A DNA stretch of 27,178 nt from a virus, in the IMG/VR virus record IMGVR_UViG_3300037882_000583, positions 1-27,178 of that record. One strand, given 5' to 3'. Both the position numbers and the translations under genes were made by a program. Shown here piece by piece: positions 1 through 7,344 of this stretch (position 1 is the first letter of the stretch; the number at the start of each line of letters is the position of its first letter). The notes under the pieces are model-generated. The model had not been told where the DNA came from. It saw nothing but the letters and a program-made list of their open reading frames with translations, and ran no database searches.

Positions 1-389
1 CCCGCTGATTTATACCCATCCCTGCCCGTGAGCATAATCAGACCGCGCCCACGGAAAACCCACCCGTCATCAGTCCCGATGCGGTTCCCCATCCGCCCGC
101 TATAGACCTTGTTGGCCAGCTTCTTCGGATTGCGGGCGAACGGCTCTGCGGATTCGATTGTCGGAAACCGGTGCGGCCATACCCGCGTAAGACGGGCGGC
201 AGAGTAGGACAGCCCCTCCTCCAGCCGCTCAAACCCCATGCTCTCATGCGCGCATTGTGCGAGGAACGCGGCGGCCCGTTGCGGGGTGTTGATTTCAAAC
301 CTATCGCAGGCAGCCCGTAGCGGCTCCATGAACAGCCGCGCATCGGCTGCGCTGGCGGCAGCTAGGTAGACGCCGGGTTCGATGTCCAT
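1..389 (-). CDS. GH19 chitinase-like endolysin (C-terminus cut off by window edge)
   Basis: This muralytic enzyme would cleave the host peptidoglycan glycan strand at lysis. Translating from the ATG at 389 gives 129 residues that run off the left edge without a stop. The N-terminal part of a GH19 endolysin is recognisable: a helical start, AQCAHESMGFERLEEGLSYS (residues 44-63) with probable catalytic Glu49 and a second acidic pair at 57-58, then GRGLIMLTGRDGY (114-126), the hallmark substrate-cleft segment. No signal peptide or transmembrane segment is seen, so export would need a holin or host route. It lies 6 nt downstream of the preceding gene; the ribosome site (ACGGA) is weak. The frame, the motifs and the expected length (about 190-210 residues in the family) all support a genuine partial gene. 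Family assignment is confident; catalytic residues are inferred by motif. Confidence 0.9.
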   Translation of the reverse strand, partial: MDIEPGVYLAAASAADARLFMEPLRAACDRFEINTPQRAAAFLAQCAHESMGFERLEEGLSYSAARLTRVWPHRFPTIESAEPFARNPKKLANKVYSGRMGNRIGTDDGWVFRGRGLIMLTGRDGYKSA

Positions 390-395
390 TGCGGG

Positions 396-599
396 TCATT
401 CCGTCTTGATATTCTGCGGTTCTACCCACCGGATAAACCTAACCTCCACCTCAACAACCCCACATCCGCCACTATCTATGCAGGTGCGAACTTTCTTTAA
501 CGCATGTACAGACGGAAACAATTTCGTTCCGTCAGCGTCGTAGTCAATGTGGTGCTGCCAATCAATACCATCCATGAAGCAGCGGCTCGGTTCATTCAT
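396..599 (-). CDS. Small hypothetical protein (67 aa)
   Basis: I do not recognise this 67-residue soluble protein. It has no membrane segment and no clear motif; two cysteines (in RTCIDSGGCG) sit mid-protein and the C-terminal half is rich in beta-formers (VVEVEVRFIRWVEP). The ATG at 599 has GGAGTGAGTT directly upstream, and the gene starts 3 nt after the stop of the previous gene and ends 6 nt before the endolysin start, so it is probably cotranscribed and possibly coupled. Position next to the endolysin suggests late expression, but there is no evidence for a lysis role. Confidence 0.6.
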   Translation of the reverse strand: MNEPSRCFMDGIDWQHHIDYDADGTKLFPSVHALKKVRTCIDSGGCGVVEVEVRFIRWVEPQNIKTE

Positions 600-602
600 A
601 AC

Positions 603-806
603 TCACTCCGTATCGCACGGCTTGTCACCCGCAGGCCAATCTCCAAACAATGCGGAAAAATAATCGCACTGCGCCCGCAGCATCGCCGCGACGTTGCCGC
701 AATACGCGGCGGTTTCCCATCTATTCAGCGCGTCGTTCAAATCGTTTGCGCGATTGTGTTCAACAGGTCTGTGATAATCGGAGAAGCGGTATATCTTAGC
801 GCTCAT
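603..806 (-). CDS. Small hypothetical protein (67 aa)
   Basis: This 67-residue soluble protein is of unknown function. Its start lies inside the end of the upstream winged-helix-like gene (11-nt overlap) and its stop is 3 nt before the next start, which fits the compact operon. The sequence is mostly helix-forming with aromatic residues (ALNRWETAAYCGNVAAML and DYFSALFGDW). There is no signal peptide and no zinc motif. Confidence that it is a gene rests on its tight packing and lack of a better frame here. Confidence 0.55.
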   Translation of the reverse strand: MSAKIYRFSDYHRPVEHNRANDLNDALNRWETAAYCGNVAAMLRAQCDYFSALFGDWPAGDKPCDTE

Positions 807-1176
807 CTGGCATCTTCTGTCCGCAGCAGGGGCAGCAATCCAAGGACTTCCTGCGAAGCCAAATCACATCACCCTCAAGGCAATACCCGCCCCGGTCTTT
901 CCGGTATCCCGGTCCGGCAACCCTAATGGAACATGCCGCCAGGAACCCAGCGAGCTTATGCATGTGGACGGCGATTGTTTTCCGCTCATCCTCCGGCCCG
1001 TCCTCATCGCCATACACCAGAGCCGCAAGTTGTGCCGCCGTCGCCACCCTCGGCCTGATTCGCAGAAGATGGCCGAAGATGAGTTGCCTGATCCTGGACA
1101 GATGCAGGCGGCCACCGTTGGTCAGCATCAGGTCGCCGGTCGGCTCGTCGTAAATGTCCAGTTCAGGATTTGCCAT
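796..1176 (-). CDS. Winged-helix (OmpR-like C-terminal) DNA-binding protein with Cys-pair tail
   Basis: This 126-residue protein resembles the winged-helix effector domain of OmpR-type regulators. The order of elements matches: RLHLSRIRQLIFGHLL (first helix), VATAAQLAALVYGDED (middle helices), ERKTIAVHMHKLAGFL (recognition-helix-like, compare the family's vdvHisrLRkKL), then IRVAGPGYRKDRGGYCL (wing, compare the family's GxGYrl). No receiver domain is present. The C-terminus carries CCPCCGQKM, a small zinc-knuckle-like cluster. It probably binds DNA and could act as a late-gene or host regulator; that role is inferred. It overlaps the upstream zinc-motif gene by 14 nt and the downstream gene by 11 nt. 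Winged-helix proteins of this size occur in phages, but sequence similarity by eye is moderate. Confidence 0.6.
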   Translation of the reverse strand: MANPELDIYDEPTGDLMLTNGGRLHLSRIRQLIFGHLLRIRPRVATAAQLAALVYGDEDGPEDERKTIAVHMHKLAGFLAACSIRVAGPGYRKDRGGYCLEGDVIWLRRKSLDCCPCCGQKMPDER

Positions 1177-1384
1177 GCACCAGCCTTAGATTTGGCGACG
1201 TATGCTTATCGCAGCACCGCCGCAGTTTGCCCTCGGGGATATTGTCGCCGGTATGGAATGTGAACGGCTGCTTGCAGACGCGGCAATCGGTCCGCCACTC
1301 AATTGAGGCGGGGCCGTCAATCTCTGCGGTGACGCTGACCAGGGCGAACCACTGGCCGTCTGCCTCGATTTCCAGGTCTGCCAT
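1163..1384 (-). CDS. Small Cys/His (zinc-finger-like) protein, 73 aa
   Basis: This 73-residue protein has an N-terminal beta-rich segment and a potential zinc site formed by CRVC, then CC and H (pattern C-x2-C-x18-C-C-x2-H in residues about 34-60). It is not assignable to a named family. The start codon shares one base with the stop of the SprT-like gene (TAATG), so it is likely translationally coupled to it. Co-occurrence of two Cys-rich small proteins and a zinc protease here is a pattern, not proof of function. Confidence 0.6.
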   Translation of the reverse strand: MADLEIEADGQWFALVSVTAEIDGPASIEWRTDCRVCKQPFTFHTGDNIPEGKLRRCCDKHTSPNLRLVHGKS

Positions 1385-1737
1385 TAGAACAACTTCGGGT
1401 CGAAGCCGTGATGCTTGCAGACCAGCAATGACAATCGCTTGAACTCCTCGCCATGATCCGATTGCCTTCCCGGCGTCCGGTTGTGCATCTGATGTAGGTG
1501 AATCATTTCATGGGCCATGGTTGCAATCATGCTGGCTGTGTGTCCGTTGCTGGCCTCGGAAATTGTAATAGTGTGGCCATTATCTCCGAACTGATATACC
1601 CCGCGCTTGTCTGTGGATTTGTTGATGCGGAATTTAACCGCATCAGATGGCGGGAGTTTCCAGCGTGAGAACGGCAGGGTAAGGGCGAGGAGGTCATAGG
1701 CAGCCCTGGCGATTTCTGGCGTTAACCGCAGGGTCAT
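1384..1737 (-). CDS. SprT-like zinc metallopeptidase
   Basis: This 117-residue protein has the zincin signature HEMIH at residues 76-80 (MAHEMIHLHQ) and a downstream HGEEF (His95) that fits the third zinc ligand of the SprT/SPRTN-like family. The upstream ITISEASNGHTASMIATM segment matches the helix leading to the active site. Family members are cytoplasmic proteases, and the eukaryotic ones act on DNA-protein crosslinks; the phage role is unknown. The phage forms are typically about 120-200 residues, so this is a minimal version lacking the C-terminal zinc ribbon; the adjacent downstream gene, coupled through TAATG, encodes a separate Cys-rich peptide that might supply that part (inference). 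It lies 15 nt after the NUMOD4-HNH gene. Confidence 0.8.
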   Translation of the reverse strand: MTLRLTPEIARAAYDLLALTLPFSRWKLPPSDAVKFRINKSTDKRGVYQFGDNGHTITISEASNGHTASMIATMAHEMIHLHQMHNRTPGRQSDHGEEFKRLSLLVCKHHGFDPKLF

Positions 1738-1752
1738 TTGACACTCCGCTTA

Positions 1753-2292
1753 CTACGTGAGGTGCTTCCAATTTGTGCCTCGCACTATGGCTCTTATGGA
1801 CTCTCTGGCGACGCCGTATTGCGCGGCAAGCCGCGACTGCGGCACGATTCGCGGCCTGTAGTCGCGGCGTATCTGGCGAACCTGTTCCTCTGTTAGTTTG
1901 GAGGAGCCGTTTCTTTCGCCGCTATTGTCGCGACCATGCCGGCGCTTGTCGTGTTCGTTTTCCACGCGGGTTGCCCAGCGCAGATTATCGGCAGTGTTGC
2001 TTGTGCTATCGCCATCCCAGTGCGCGGCCTCATGCTTGGGAGACGGCGGAGAGCCATGAAATGTGATGCAAATCAGACGGTGTACTTCGCAAAGCTTTCT
2101 CGCCCCGCTTCCGTCGCATAGGTGCAGAAAGTAGCGGTTGGCCCGCCTGTTAAGCGTCGGCTTAAGAACTCTGCCGGGCCACGTACCGTGACCACGAGTA
2201 ACTCGGCGGATGCGCCCCAGACTGGACGCCTCATAAGAGGGCCATCCGGGAATTGCGCGCCATTCTTCTGGTGGTATGATTGCATCAGCCAT
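1753..2292 (-). CDS. NUMOD4-HNH homing-type endonuclease
   Basis: This 179-residue free-standing endonuclease probably cuts DNA at a specific site and spreads itself by homing. Domains in order are: NUMOD4 (EEWRAIPGWPSYEASSLGRI, residues about 9-28), an HNH_3 core (VHRLICITFHG, then AHWDGD and NTADNLRWAT, about 80-115), and a C-terminal helix-turn-helix (KLTEEQVRQIRRDY and SRLAAQYGVARESIRAIVRG). The ATG at 2292 was chosen because AGGAGG lies 5 nt upstream; a GTG at 2307 in frame would overlap that ribosome site. It sits between the phosphoesterase and SprT-like genes without interrupting either, and neither neighbour looks split. The 69 nt upstream (2293-2361) hold no terminator with a T-tract that I can see. 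Confidence 0.9.
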   Translation of the reverse strand: MADAIIPPEEWRAIPGWPSYEASSLGRIRRVTRGHGTWPGRVLKPTLNRRANRYFLHLCDGSGARKLCEVHRLICITFHGSPPSPKHEAAHWDGDSTSNTADNLRWATRVENEHDKRRHGRDNSGERNGSSKLTEEQVRQIRRDYRPRIVPQSRLAAQYGVARESIRAIVRGTNWKHLT

Positions 2293-2361
2293 CTTGACCT
2301 CCTTCACAGGTTGGGCTGGTTAGGGCCGGGGCCGGTGTTCAAGCACCGCCTCGGTCCGCAA

Positions 2362-3318
2362 TTATACTCTCTTTCCCCTGAAATATGCTACCCCGTCTAA
2401 TACGACACAGAATTCCGGATGTAGAAGCCTGCCGTCGTCGCCAAATGTAGCCACAGCGAAACCAGACGCCCAATTGCGTGGGGAGTCCTCGTCATATTCA
2501 AAGGCGGGATTTTCGTGGGTAACATCTGCAAGGGTGCCAGTATCAACGCCCCAGCGAGGCCCGCTGTAATCAGATAAGATTGTTGCCTGCAACCGGTGCA
2601 GGTGTCCCGTGAAGATGTTCCGACCTGCCTTTAAGGTATTATTCCACGTTGAATGAATTCCGTTATGATACCTGTGTTTGATCATCGTGTGCCCGTTCAC
2701 CATGATCGACCATGACTCCTCCCACTCTGGCAGGAAGTCGGCCAGTTTTGTGTACGGCATGCCCTCAAGGTCCGGGGCTTTCATCGCCAGCATCCGTTCT
2801 AAGCGGATATCGTGATTGCCGATTGTGCGACGGCGCTTGCATTTCTTGCCAGCCGCCATAACAACCTCGTGCATCCGTTCCTGCAGGGCTTCGGTTTCCT
2901 GCTTGATGGTGGGTGCTTTGGATTTTGACCAGCCAATCGGGTCTTGCCGGCACAGTCTGGCGCCATCAAGCATATCCCCATTCGCCACAACCATCGTGGG
3001 CTGTAGTTGCTTGCAGATGCTTACCAGCGCCCTATGGGCTATGGATGGCTTACCGGGCCAGTAATGGGCATCGCTGAATACGATGACATTGCCCCGGATG
3101 TTTGGTTCAATTGCACGGAAGCCGCCCGGTCCCGGGGCGTCATTGAGTGGGCTGTCGGTGTCTAGGAAAATGCCGTAACGCTTTTCAACATGTCTCCGGC
3201 GCGTCAATACCGGCCTGACACCTATCCCTAGATGCTCGGCAACTCGTGTGCCGGATTTGAATGTGCGCCAGAGGGCAATGAACTCATCGTCAGAACAAGC
3301 CTGTTGGCTCTTGCTCAT
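2362..3318 (-). CDS. Calcineurin-like metallophosphoesterase
   Basis: This 318-residue protein is a binuclear-metal phosphoesterase. Metal-binding motifs occur in canonical order: D-x-H in VFSDAHY (83-85), GD in VANGDMLD (114-115), GNHD at 167-170, and GHLH at 238-241, plus an additional NGH at 208-210. The first about 50 residues form a separate helix-rich segment (DDEFIALWRTFKSGTRVAEH and the RRRHVEKRYGI region) that looks like a helix-turn-helix and may contact DNA. Such proteins occur in many phages; substrates (nucleotides or DNA ends) are usually unknown. No signal peptide, so cytoplasmic. It lies 46 nt after the secreted 97-residue protein gene. Confidence 0.88.
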   Translation of the reverse strand: MSKSQQACSDDEFIALWRTFKSGTRVAEHLGIGVRPVLTRRRHVEKRYGIFLDTDSPLNDAPGPGGFRAIEPNIRGNVIVFSDAHYWPGKPSIAHRALVSICKQLQPTMVVANGDMLDGARLCRQDPIGWSKSKAPTIKQETEALQERMHEVVMAAGKKCKRRRTIGNHDIRLERMLAMKAPDLEGMPYTKLADFLPEWEESWSIMVNGHTMIKHRYHNGIHSTWNNTLKAGRNIFTGHLHRLQATILSDYSGPRWGVDTGTLADVTHENPAFEYDEDSPRNWASGFAVATFGDDGRLLHPEFCVVLDGVAYFRGKRV

Positions 3319-3364
3319 GCAGTGTCACAGGCGGCGCGGCAGCACCGCCTGGCCTTTGCTGTTG

Positions 3365-3658
3365 TTATAGGGATTCGCCTTGTTTCTGTACCGATCCCCA
3401 ATCTGTTCCGGCTGCTACAATGCAAGCCTTCCCCTTGGGGTCATGGACTACAATTGTGAATGTAGCCCCGCCTTCAGACGCGAATATCTCGACAATCCCG
3501 GCCCCCTCGCCAGTTATTCCGCCATCAACAGGATACTCATGCCACTTGCTTGCCAAATGGTCCCTGACTCCCTCGTATTCGGCGCATGGCAGATTCACGC
3601 TAACAGCCCCGGCAGCGTTCGGGATCAGGCAGATCGTCAGCGCCAGGGCGTATTTCAT
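3365..3658 (-). CDS. Small secreted or periplasmic protein (97 aa)
   Basis: The protein begins MKYALALTICLIPNAAGAVS, a clear signal peptide with an Ala-Gly-Ala cleavage site near residue 18. There is no lipobox, so it is not a lipoprotein. The mature part is about 79 residues with two cysteines (in LPCAEYEG and GKACIVAAG) that could form a disulfide in the periplasm, and a beta-rich centre (GIVEIFASEGGATFTIVV). This type of exported small protein is seen beside lysis genes in several proteobacterial phages, but its function is not established. Its start overlaps the stop of the membrane protein gene in an ATGA, so the two are probably coupled and made together. An outer-membrane spanin is unlikely because it lacks the lipid-attachment cysteine. 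Confidence 0.75.
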   Translation of the reverse strand: MKYALALTICLIPNAAGAVSVNLPCAEYEGVRDHLASKWHEYPVDGGITGEGAGIVEIFASEGGATFTIVVHDPKGKACIVAAGTDWGSVQKQGESL

Positions 3659-3882
3659 TGTCTGCTCTCCGCTATGCGGTCCAATCGCTGACCGAGGTTT
3701 TCGATGGCATCCAAGATGCGGCGCTCGACAGCCTCAAGGCTGGTCCGGCGGGCGTAATTCTCCGCAACGTGAACTTTGAATAGCGCCAGATCTGTGGCCA
3801 TATCTGACCTGGATTTCATTGACCAGCCGGCAATTGCCAAAGCAATTGGCGATAGAAGCGTCAGCCAAGGCAGAATCTCCAT
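3655..3882 (-). CDS. Single-pass membrane protein with coiled-coil tail (75 aa)
   Basis: One hydrophobic segment spans residues about 4-20 (LPWLTLLSPIALAIAGW). The rest is a charged helical tail (KVHVAENYARRTSLEAVERR and on to the C-terminus) with heptad character. The layout matches small inner-membrane proteins found between tail-tip and lysis genes in many siphoviruses, sometimes annotated as holin-like or as of unknown function. It follows the tail hub gene by 11 nt and is coupled by ATGA to the secreted 97-residue protein. It could be a lysis accessory protein or an inner-membrane spanin-like partner; neither is shown by sequence. Confidence 0.75.
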   Translation of the reverse strand: MEILPWLTLLSPIALAIAGWSMKSRSDMATDLALFKVHVAENYARRTSLEAVERRILDAIENLGQRLDRIAESRQ

Positions 3883-3893
3883 TGCATCCCCCG

Positions 3894-6392
3894 TTACTCG
3901 TAAACGTCCGGTCCCATCTCAATCAGTTCCAGTTCAACACGGGGGATTGGCGGCTCATCCTCTCCGCTACTTTCAACAGAAAACTTCCATTCGGCAACCT
4001 CGAAATTCTTGTCTGTCAGTTCAAACCGCGCCCAGCTTAAATCAACGCCGTCAGTCGGCTCTATCTGCAGCCCCTTCATTAGCGTAGTGGGGAAGCTGAC
4101 TGACATCTGTTTCCGGCGGCGCTCAAGTTCAATCTTCAGAATGCGGGTTCCCATGAACTCGGATTCCGTGAACGGCAGATTCATCTCAATTGCCAGTTCT
4201 TCACCGCCGTCTTCCTCGATATACCGGCTATTGCTGACAACCGGAAGATTGGCGGGCTGGTCGAAGTTACGCGGGCCAGCGTATGTTCCCTTAACTGTGT
4301 TGCATGTTTCCCGTCTTGGGCGGCGGGTATTCAGGCTAATGCCGCCAACTGCATCGCGCTCGTCCAGATCCACCAGCGGAAGGCGATACGCACCAACAGC
4401 GAGTTTCCATTTGTCCCCGCCGACAGGTGGCAGCAGACGGCCAGCACAGGATGATAACAACCCTCGCAGCACGTCGCCCTTATCCTGGTCGGTGTCATAG
4501 ATGCCGCAGGCTGTGTAGCGCGGCTCACTTAGGAGGCGGATGGCCCATCCATCGGATGTGTTGTCACCGCTATCCGTCATTCCTATAACAACGCCGTCCA
4601 AAGCGTTACGACGCGTTGTGGCAAGGGAAAACGATGTCTGACCGGTCCTTACAATGTAATAAGTAGTATCCTCGGCCAATGGGGAGGGAAGTGTTGCGCC
4701 GCTTTGCGGATAAACCTCGCAGGCCATCCCGGTTGTGAACCCGGAAACCTTATCCTGCGTAAGCTCCATGGACTCTACCATGAACCCGCCGCCGCCATCA
4801 TCTGTCAGGCTTATATTTCTTCCGGCTATTGCGTCCGCCCTAGATGCAGCAAGTTTGATTTTTATCGGATCACTCGTTGGTATTACGAAATAAATCTCTC
4901 CAGAAACCAACGGAGATGGCACTCCGGGCGGGGTATTGTCTGTTATCTTAACGGGAAGCCCAGGATATATCGGTCCGATTGAATCTTCCAAGGCCAATTG
5001 AATTGTGCTGTTTGCAACATCAACATCGGACGCGCCAACCAAAACATCCGCGTAGGCCACAATTCGCATTGTGAACGTACCGGTTGAGCCGGTGGTGTAT
5101 GTTATCTGGTTAGAAGAATTTCCGTATTCAAATATTGTGGTTGTTGTGCAATTCCAGAGATACTTAACGCCCTCTTCCAGATTTGCAGCTAATGTTCCAG
5201 TGGTCTCCAGAATTATTACCGCAAAACCAGCACCGGTTCTTGGCTTCCATATGAATTCATCCGGCGTGATAACATCTGTTGTGGCATTGCCGCTGAACCC
5301 CATTTCATTGCCGGTCAACTGAAAACGAGTGAATTGCTCGATGGTCGTATGCGTTCCAGTGCCGGTAGTTGTGAAATTAATCCCGTTCGTTCCGGCCTGA
5401 GCATCGGCCAGCGTTGGATGTAGAGTGAATGTGATTGTCGGGATTGCTCCGCCGCCGCCGTTCCAGTCCACGGTTTTCTTGACGTAATAGAGCGTGCTGA
5501 CAACTAGAGGGGCCGGCAATGTGCCGCTCGATATCACATAGATTGCCGTGCCGGTATCGAACCCGCCGCCGGTAAACGTAATAAAATCGGTTGTGGTATT
5601 GACCGTAAACGCCCTTCCGCTGGACATTGTAAACGTATCTTCCCACGCCGGCAGGGCGACTTCCTCATCACAGATATTTGCTTCTGCGGCGAAGTTGTTG
5701 ATGTCGATATCTTCCAGCTTTACAACGCTTCCATAGCCATATTTCTCATCGGTCAGGAAGTGCAGGATGGCGAGGGCTGAATTGGTGTTGTAATCCGTCA
5801 GCCCAGTGCGCGGATCGTATCGAAGCCCGCCGCGAATGCTGGCGCTGAAGTTCGGAATATTGTTGTCCCAATTGCCTGACAGATTAACGAGTTCAATAAT
5901 GGTGTAAGCTCTGCCGCGAACCCTGTGATCCGTTGTCCATTTGGTAGGGAAGGACGCATTCAGCGCCTCGTCTACCGTTTGGTCAGGGTCTCCGAGATGG
6001 TGATAAGCCCGGATTTCCCCGTTGCGTGCGCCGAATGCAGAACCGTCGCCGTTGAAGAATATCTGCTCATCATCGGCATAGATTGAATCGATGCCCTTGA
6101 TTTCCTCGGCTGACCAGATGATGCCAATCCAGACTGCGGTTCCAAGGCGCTCAAGAAAGAATATCGTTCCGCCCACACGGGCCGCGCCCTGGACAATCTG
6201 CCTCGGGGATAGGGGTTGCCGCACCGTTATGGTCCGGTCATCCATCGTTAGCGGGTTCTTCCTGGGCTTCTTCTGCAGAAGCATCCCAACAACGGTTGTC
6301 AGGGCCGTGGTGACAAGGGTTACTGCTAGGGATGATAGGAAGGCCGCGATTGCCGGAGCCGCGCCCAATGCCACAAATGCTGCCGGAGGCAT
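3894..6392 (-). CDS. J-like tail-tip / baseplate hub protein with a large internal insertion
   Basis: This 832-residue protein is the probable central tail-tip (hub) protein that binds host receptor or supports the receptor binder. The N-terminus has the hydrophobic stretch usual in this family (residues 5-40), followed by VRQPLSPRQIVQGAARVGGT (58-75), typical of J-like hubs in proteobacterial siphophages. The core runs through ITELVN-like beta sheets, LRYDPRTG and LAILHFLTDEKYGYG to AEANICDEEVAL (236-247) and then resumes at SEPRYTACGIYDTDQ (622 on). Between them lies a roughly 370-residue insertion of four similar modules (separate entry). The C-terminus stops at MGPDVYE, with no fibronectin domains, so the receptor-binding part may be the insertion or another protein. 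Start overlaps the upstream stop (TGATG). Confidence 0.82.
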   Translation of the reverse strand: MPPAAFVALGAAPAIAAFLSSLAVTLVTTALTTVVGMLLQKKPRKNPLTMDDRTITVRQPLSPRQIVQGAARVGGTIFFLERLGTAVWIGIIWSAEEIKGIDSIYADDEQIFFNGDGSAFGARNGEIRAYHHLGDPDQTVDEALNASFPTKWTTDHRVRGRAYTIIELVNLSGNWDNNIPNFSASIRGGLRYDPRTGLTDYNTNSALAILHFLTDEKYGYGSVVKLEDIDINNFAAEANICDEEVALPAWEDTFTMSSGRAFTVNTTTDFITFTGGGFDTGTAIYVISSGTLPAPLVVSTLYYVKKTVDWNGGGGAIPTITFTLHPTLADAQAGTNGINFTTTGTGTHTTIEQFTRFQLTGNEMGFSGNATTDVITPDEFIWKPRTGAGFAVIILETTGTLAANLEEGVKYLWNCTTTTIFEYGNSSNQITYTTGSTGTFTMRIVAYADVLVGASDVDVANSTIQLALEDSIGPIYPGLPVKITDNTPPGVPSPLVSGEIYFVIPTSDPIKIKLAASRADAIAGRNISLTDDGGGGFMVESMELTQDKVSGFTTGMACEVYPQSGATLPSPLAEDTTYYIVRTGQTSFSLATTRRNALDGVVIGMTDSGDNTSDGWAIRLLSEPRYTACGIYDTDQDKGDVLRGLLSSCAGRLLPPVGGDKWKLAVGAYRLPLVDLDERDAVGGISLNTRRPRRETCNTVKGTYAGPRNFDQPANLPVVSNSRYIEEDGGEELAIEMNLPFTESEFMGTRILKIELERRRKQMSVSFPTTLMKGLQIEPTDGVDLSWARFELTDKNFEVAEWKFSVESSGEDEPPIPRVELELIEMGPDVYE
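4530..5642 (-). repeat. Four tandem divergent beta-modules inserted in the hub protein
   Basis: Residues about 251-621 of the hub hold four repeats of roughly 80-90 residues with a shared pattern: a glycine/threonine turn, a TLPxPL-type turn, a YY-V strand, a hydrophobic-alternating strand, then Ala-rich R/A-DA-AG and a TG-rich end. Examples are GTLPAPLVVSTLYYV, GTLAANLEEGVKYLW, GVPSPLVSGEIYFV and ATLPSPLAEDTTYYIV. Modules 1, 3 and 4 also share ADAQAG, ADAIAG and NALDG. The DNA here looks more A/T-rich than its flanks (by eye). Similar modules occur in many phage surface proteins, so an adhesin-like exchangeable role is likely. Confidence 0.75.
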
Positions 6393-6781
6393 CAGATCCT
6401 CCAGCCTATGCTACATTCGGAAATCGGCTTCAATCTGAACTCTCCGCTCGGATGAAAGAATCTCGCCTGCTCGCCCAGACAAATACCCAACGCCAAATCA
6501 AACCCGCTATCATGTTCTGGTTCGCAGCCGATTGGATCGCCACGCCTTGCCAGCAATGGCGGAACCTCTGTCAGCCCATATTCAGCGGCAACGCCCCGGC
6601 AGAACTCCAGGTAACTGCCCTGTGATGGGTCATGCTTGGCTGTTATCTGAACGCCGGTCTGGGCGTGGATTGCCGAGGCAACGTCAATACCGCAATTGAA
6701 TAGAAGCGCATCATGGGTCTTTTTGCGGCTGTCCCTGATGTAATCGGCAAGCCGCGTCTGCCAATCCGGTAGTCGCTTCAC
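6392..6781 (-). CDS. Tail-tip assembly protein, DUF6950 / NlpC-P60-like
   Basis: This 129-residue protein sits immediately before the hub gene, the position where many siphophages encode a small NlpC/P60-like tail protein. It matches the DUF6950-type outline: RLPDWQTRLADYIRDS at the start, then FNCGIDVASAIHAQTG (28-43) where the family usually has a DC...FA...TG segment, and a C-terminal FHPSGEFRLKPI. The usual catalytic-type cysteine is present (Cys30), but the flanking WGxxDC is altered to FNCGID, so peptidase activity is uncertain. The start is GTG, sharing bases with the previous stop (GTGA). Hydrolytic or purely structural roles both remain possible. Confidence 0.7.
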   Translation of the reverse strand: MKRLPDWQTRLADYIRDSRKKTHDALLFNCGIDVASAIHAQTGVQITAKHDPSQGSYLEFCRGVAAEYGLTEVPPLLARRGDPIGCEPEHDSGFDLALGICLGEQARFFHPSGEFRLKPISECSIGWRI

Positions 6782-7344
6782 AGTGTCCGGTCCTGCAGTT
6801 CCGCCATATATTCAAGCCCGAGGTCTCCGGGGTATTCGTGCAGTTGGTCCTCGTGGGTATTCCGCAATCCCTGCCCGACTTGCTGACGGATCAGCGGGTC
6901 TTCGGTCGAGATGATGATAGACGCCTCTCCGATATCGTCCTTCAAAACAGGGACATCCATGAGAGTGGCGGCTAGGCAGACGGCATTCCCGATAATCGCC
7001 CCGGACGAATCAAGGAATGCGATATAGAACTTGGCCGGCCCGCCCTGGCGGCAATAGTCCTTCGCCATCGTCAGGAAGTTCCATAGGTCTCCAGTCTGCG
7101 GTATACCCTGCAGGGTGAAGGTGATGGCCGTTGCAGCCCCGTCACCCTTCTGACTGATACTGGATATCCCGCCATATCCACCGACGCCATACCATGTCAC
7201 ACCCTGGTATTGCAGGGCGCCTACACCGCTATGAACGCGGACCGTATCAAGGGCAAACTCAAGCTCTACCATGAACCTGATATTTAGGCCGGTAGAAGAA
7301 CTGGCATTCAACGCGCTTAAAAGCTCGGGAGCAATGAACCGCAT
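6778..7344 (-). CDS. Minor tail protein, DUF2163 / gpL-like
   Basis: This 188-residue protein has the pattern of tail-tip proteins found before the NlpC-like gene in HK97- and GTA-like tails: MVELEFALDTVRVHSGVG (start of a beta domain), TWYGVGGYGGISSISQKG (the YxGxG turn), a central region with KDYCRQGGPAKFYIAF, and the tail HEYPGDLGLEYMAELQDRTL. In related phages this segment reads PGDKGFE-vaaLQ. It probably links the tail tube end to the hub. Its stop/start junctions with both neighbours (TGATG upstream; GTGA downstream) show close coupling. Confidence 0.75.
   Translation of the reverse strand: MRFIAPELLSALNASSSTGLNIRFMVELEFALDTVRVHSGVGALQYQGVTWYGVGGYGGISSISQKGDGAATAITFTLQGIPQTGDLWNFLTMAKDYCRQGGPAKFYIAFLDSSGAIIGNAVCLAATLMDVPVLKDDIGEASIIISTEDPLIRQQVGQGLRNTHEDQLHEYPGDLGLEYMAELQDRTL

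Noticed and set aside
38-343. 101-codon minus-strand open frame in another phase
   Set aside because: It overlaps the GH19 endolysin frame fully and its translation is low-complexity (rich in R, G, S, P); the endolysin frame has clear family motifs.
2310-2361. GC-rich inverted repeat (GGTG/CACC) after the phosphoesterase gene
   Set aside because: Stem of only about five pairs and no T-tract, so not called a terminator.
3329-3350. Six-pair hairpin (AGGCGG/CCGCCT) between the secreted protein and phosphoesterase genes
   Set aside because: No T-tract follows on the minus strand, the loop is ten bases, and it directly precedes a gene; not a convincing terminator.
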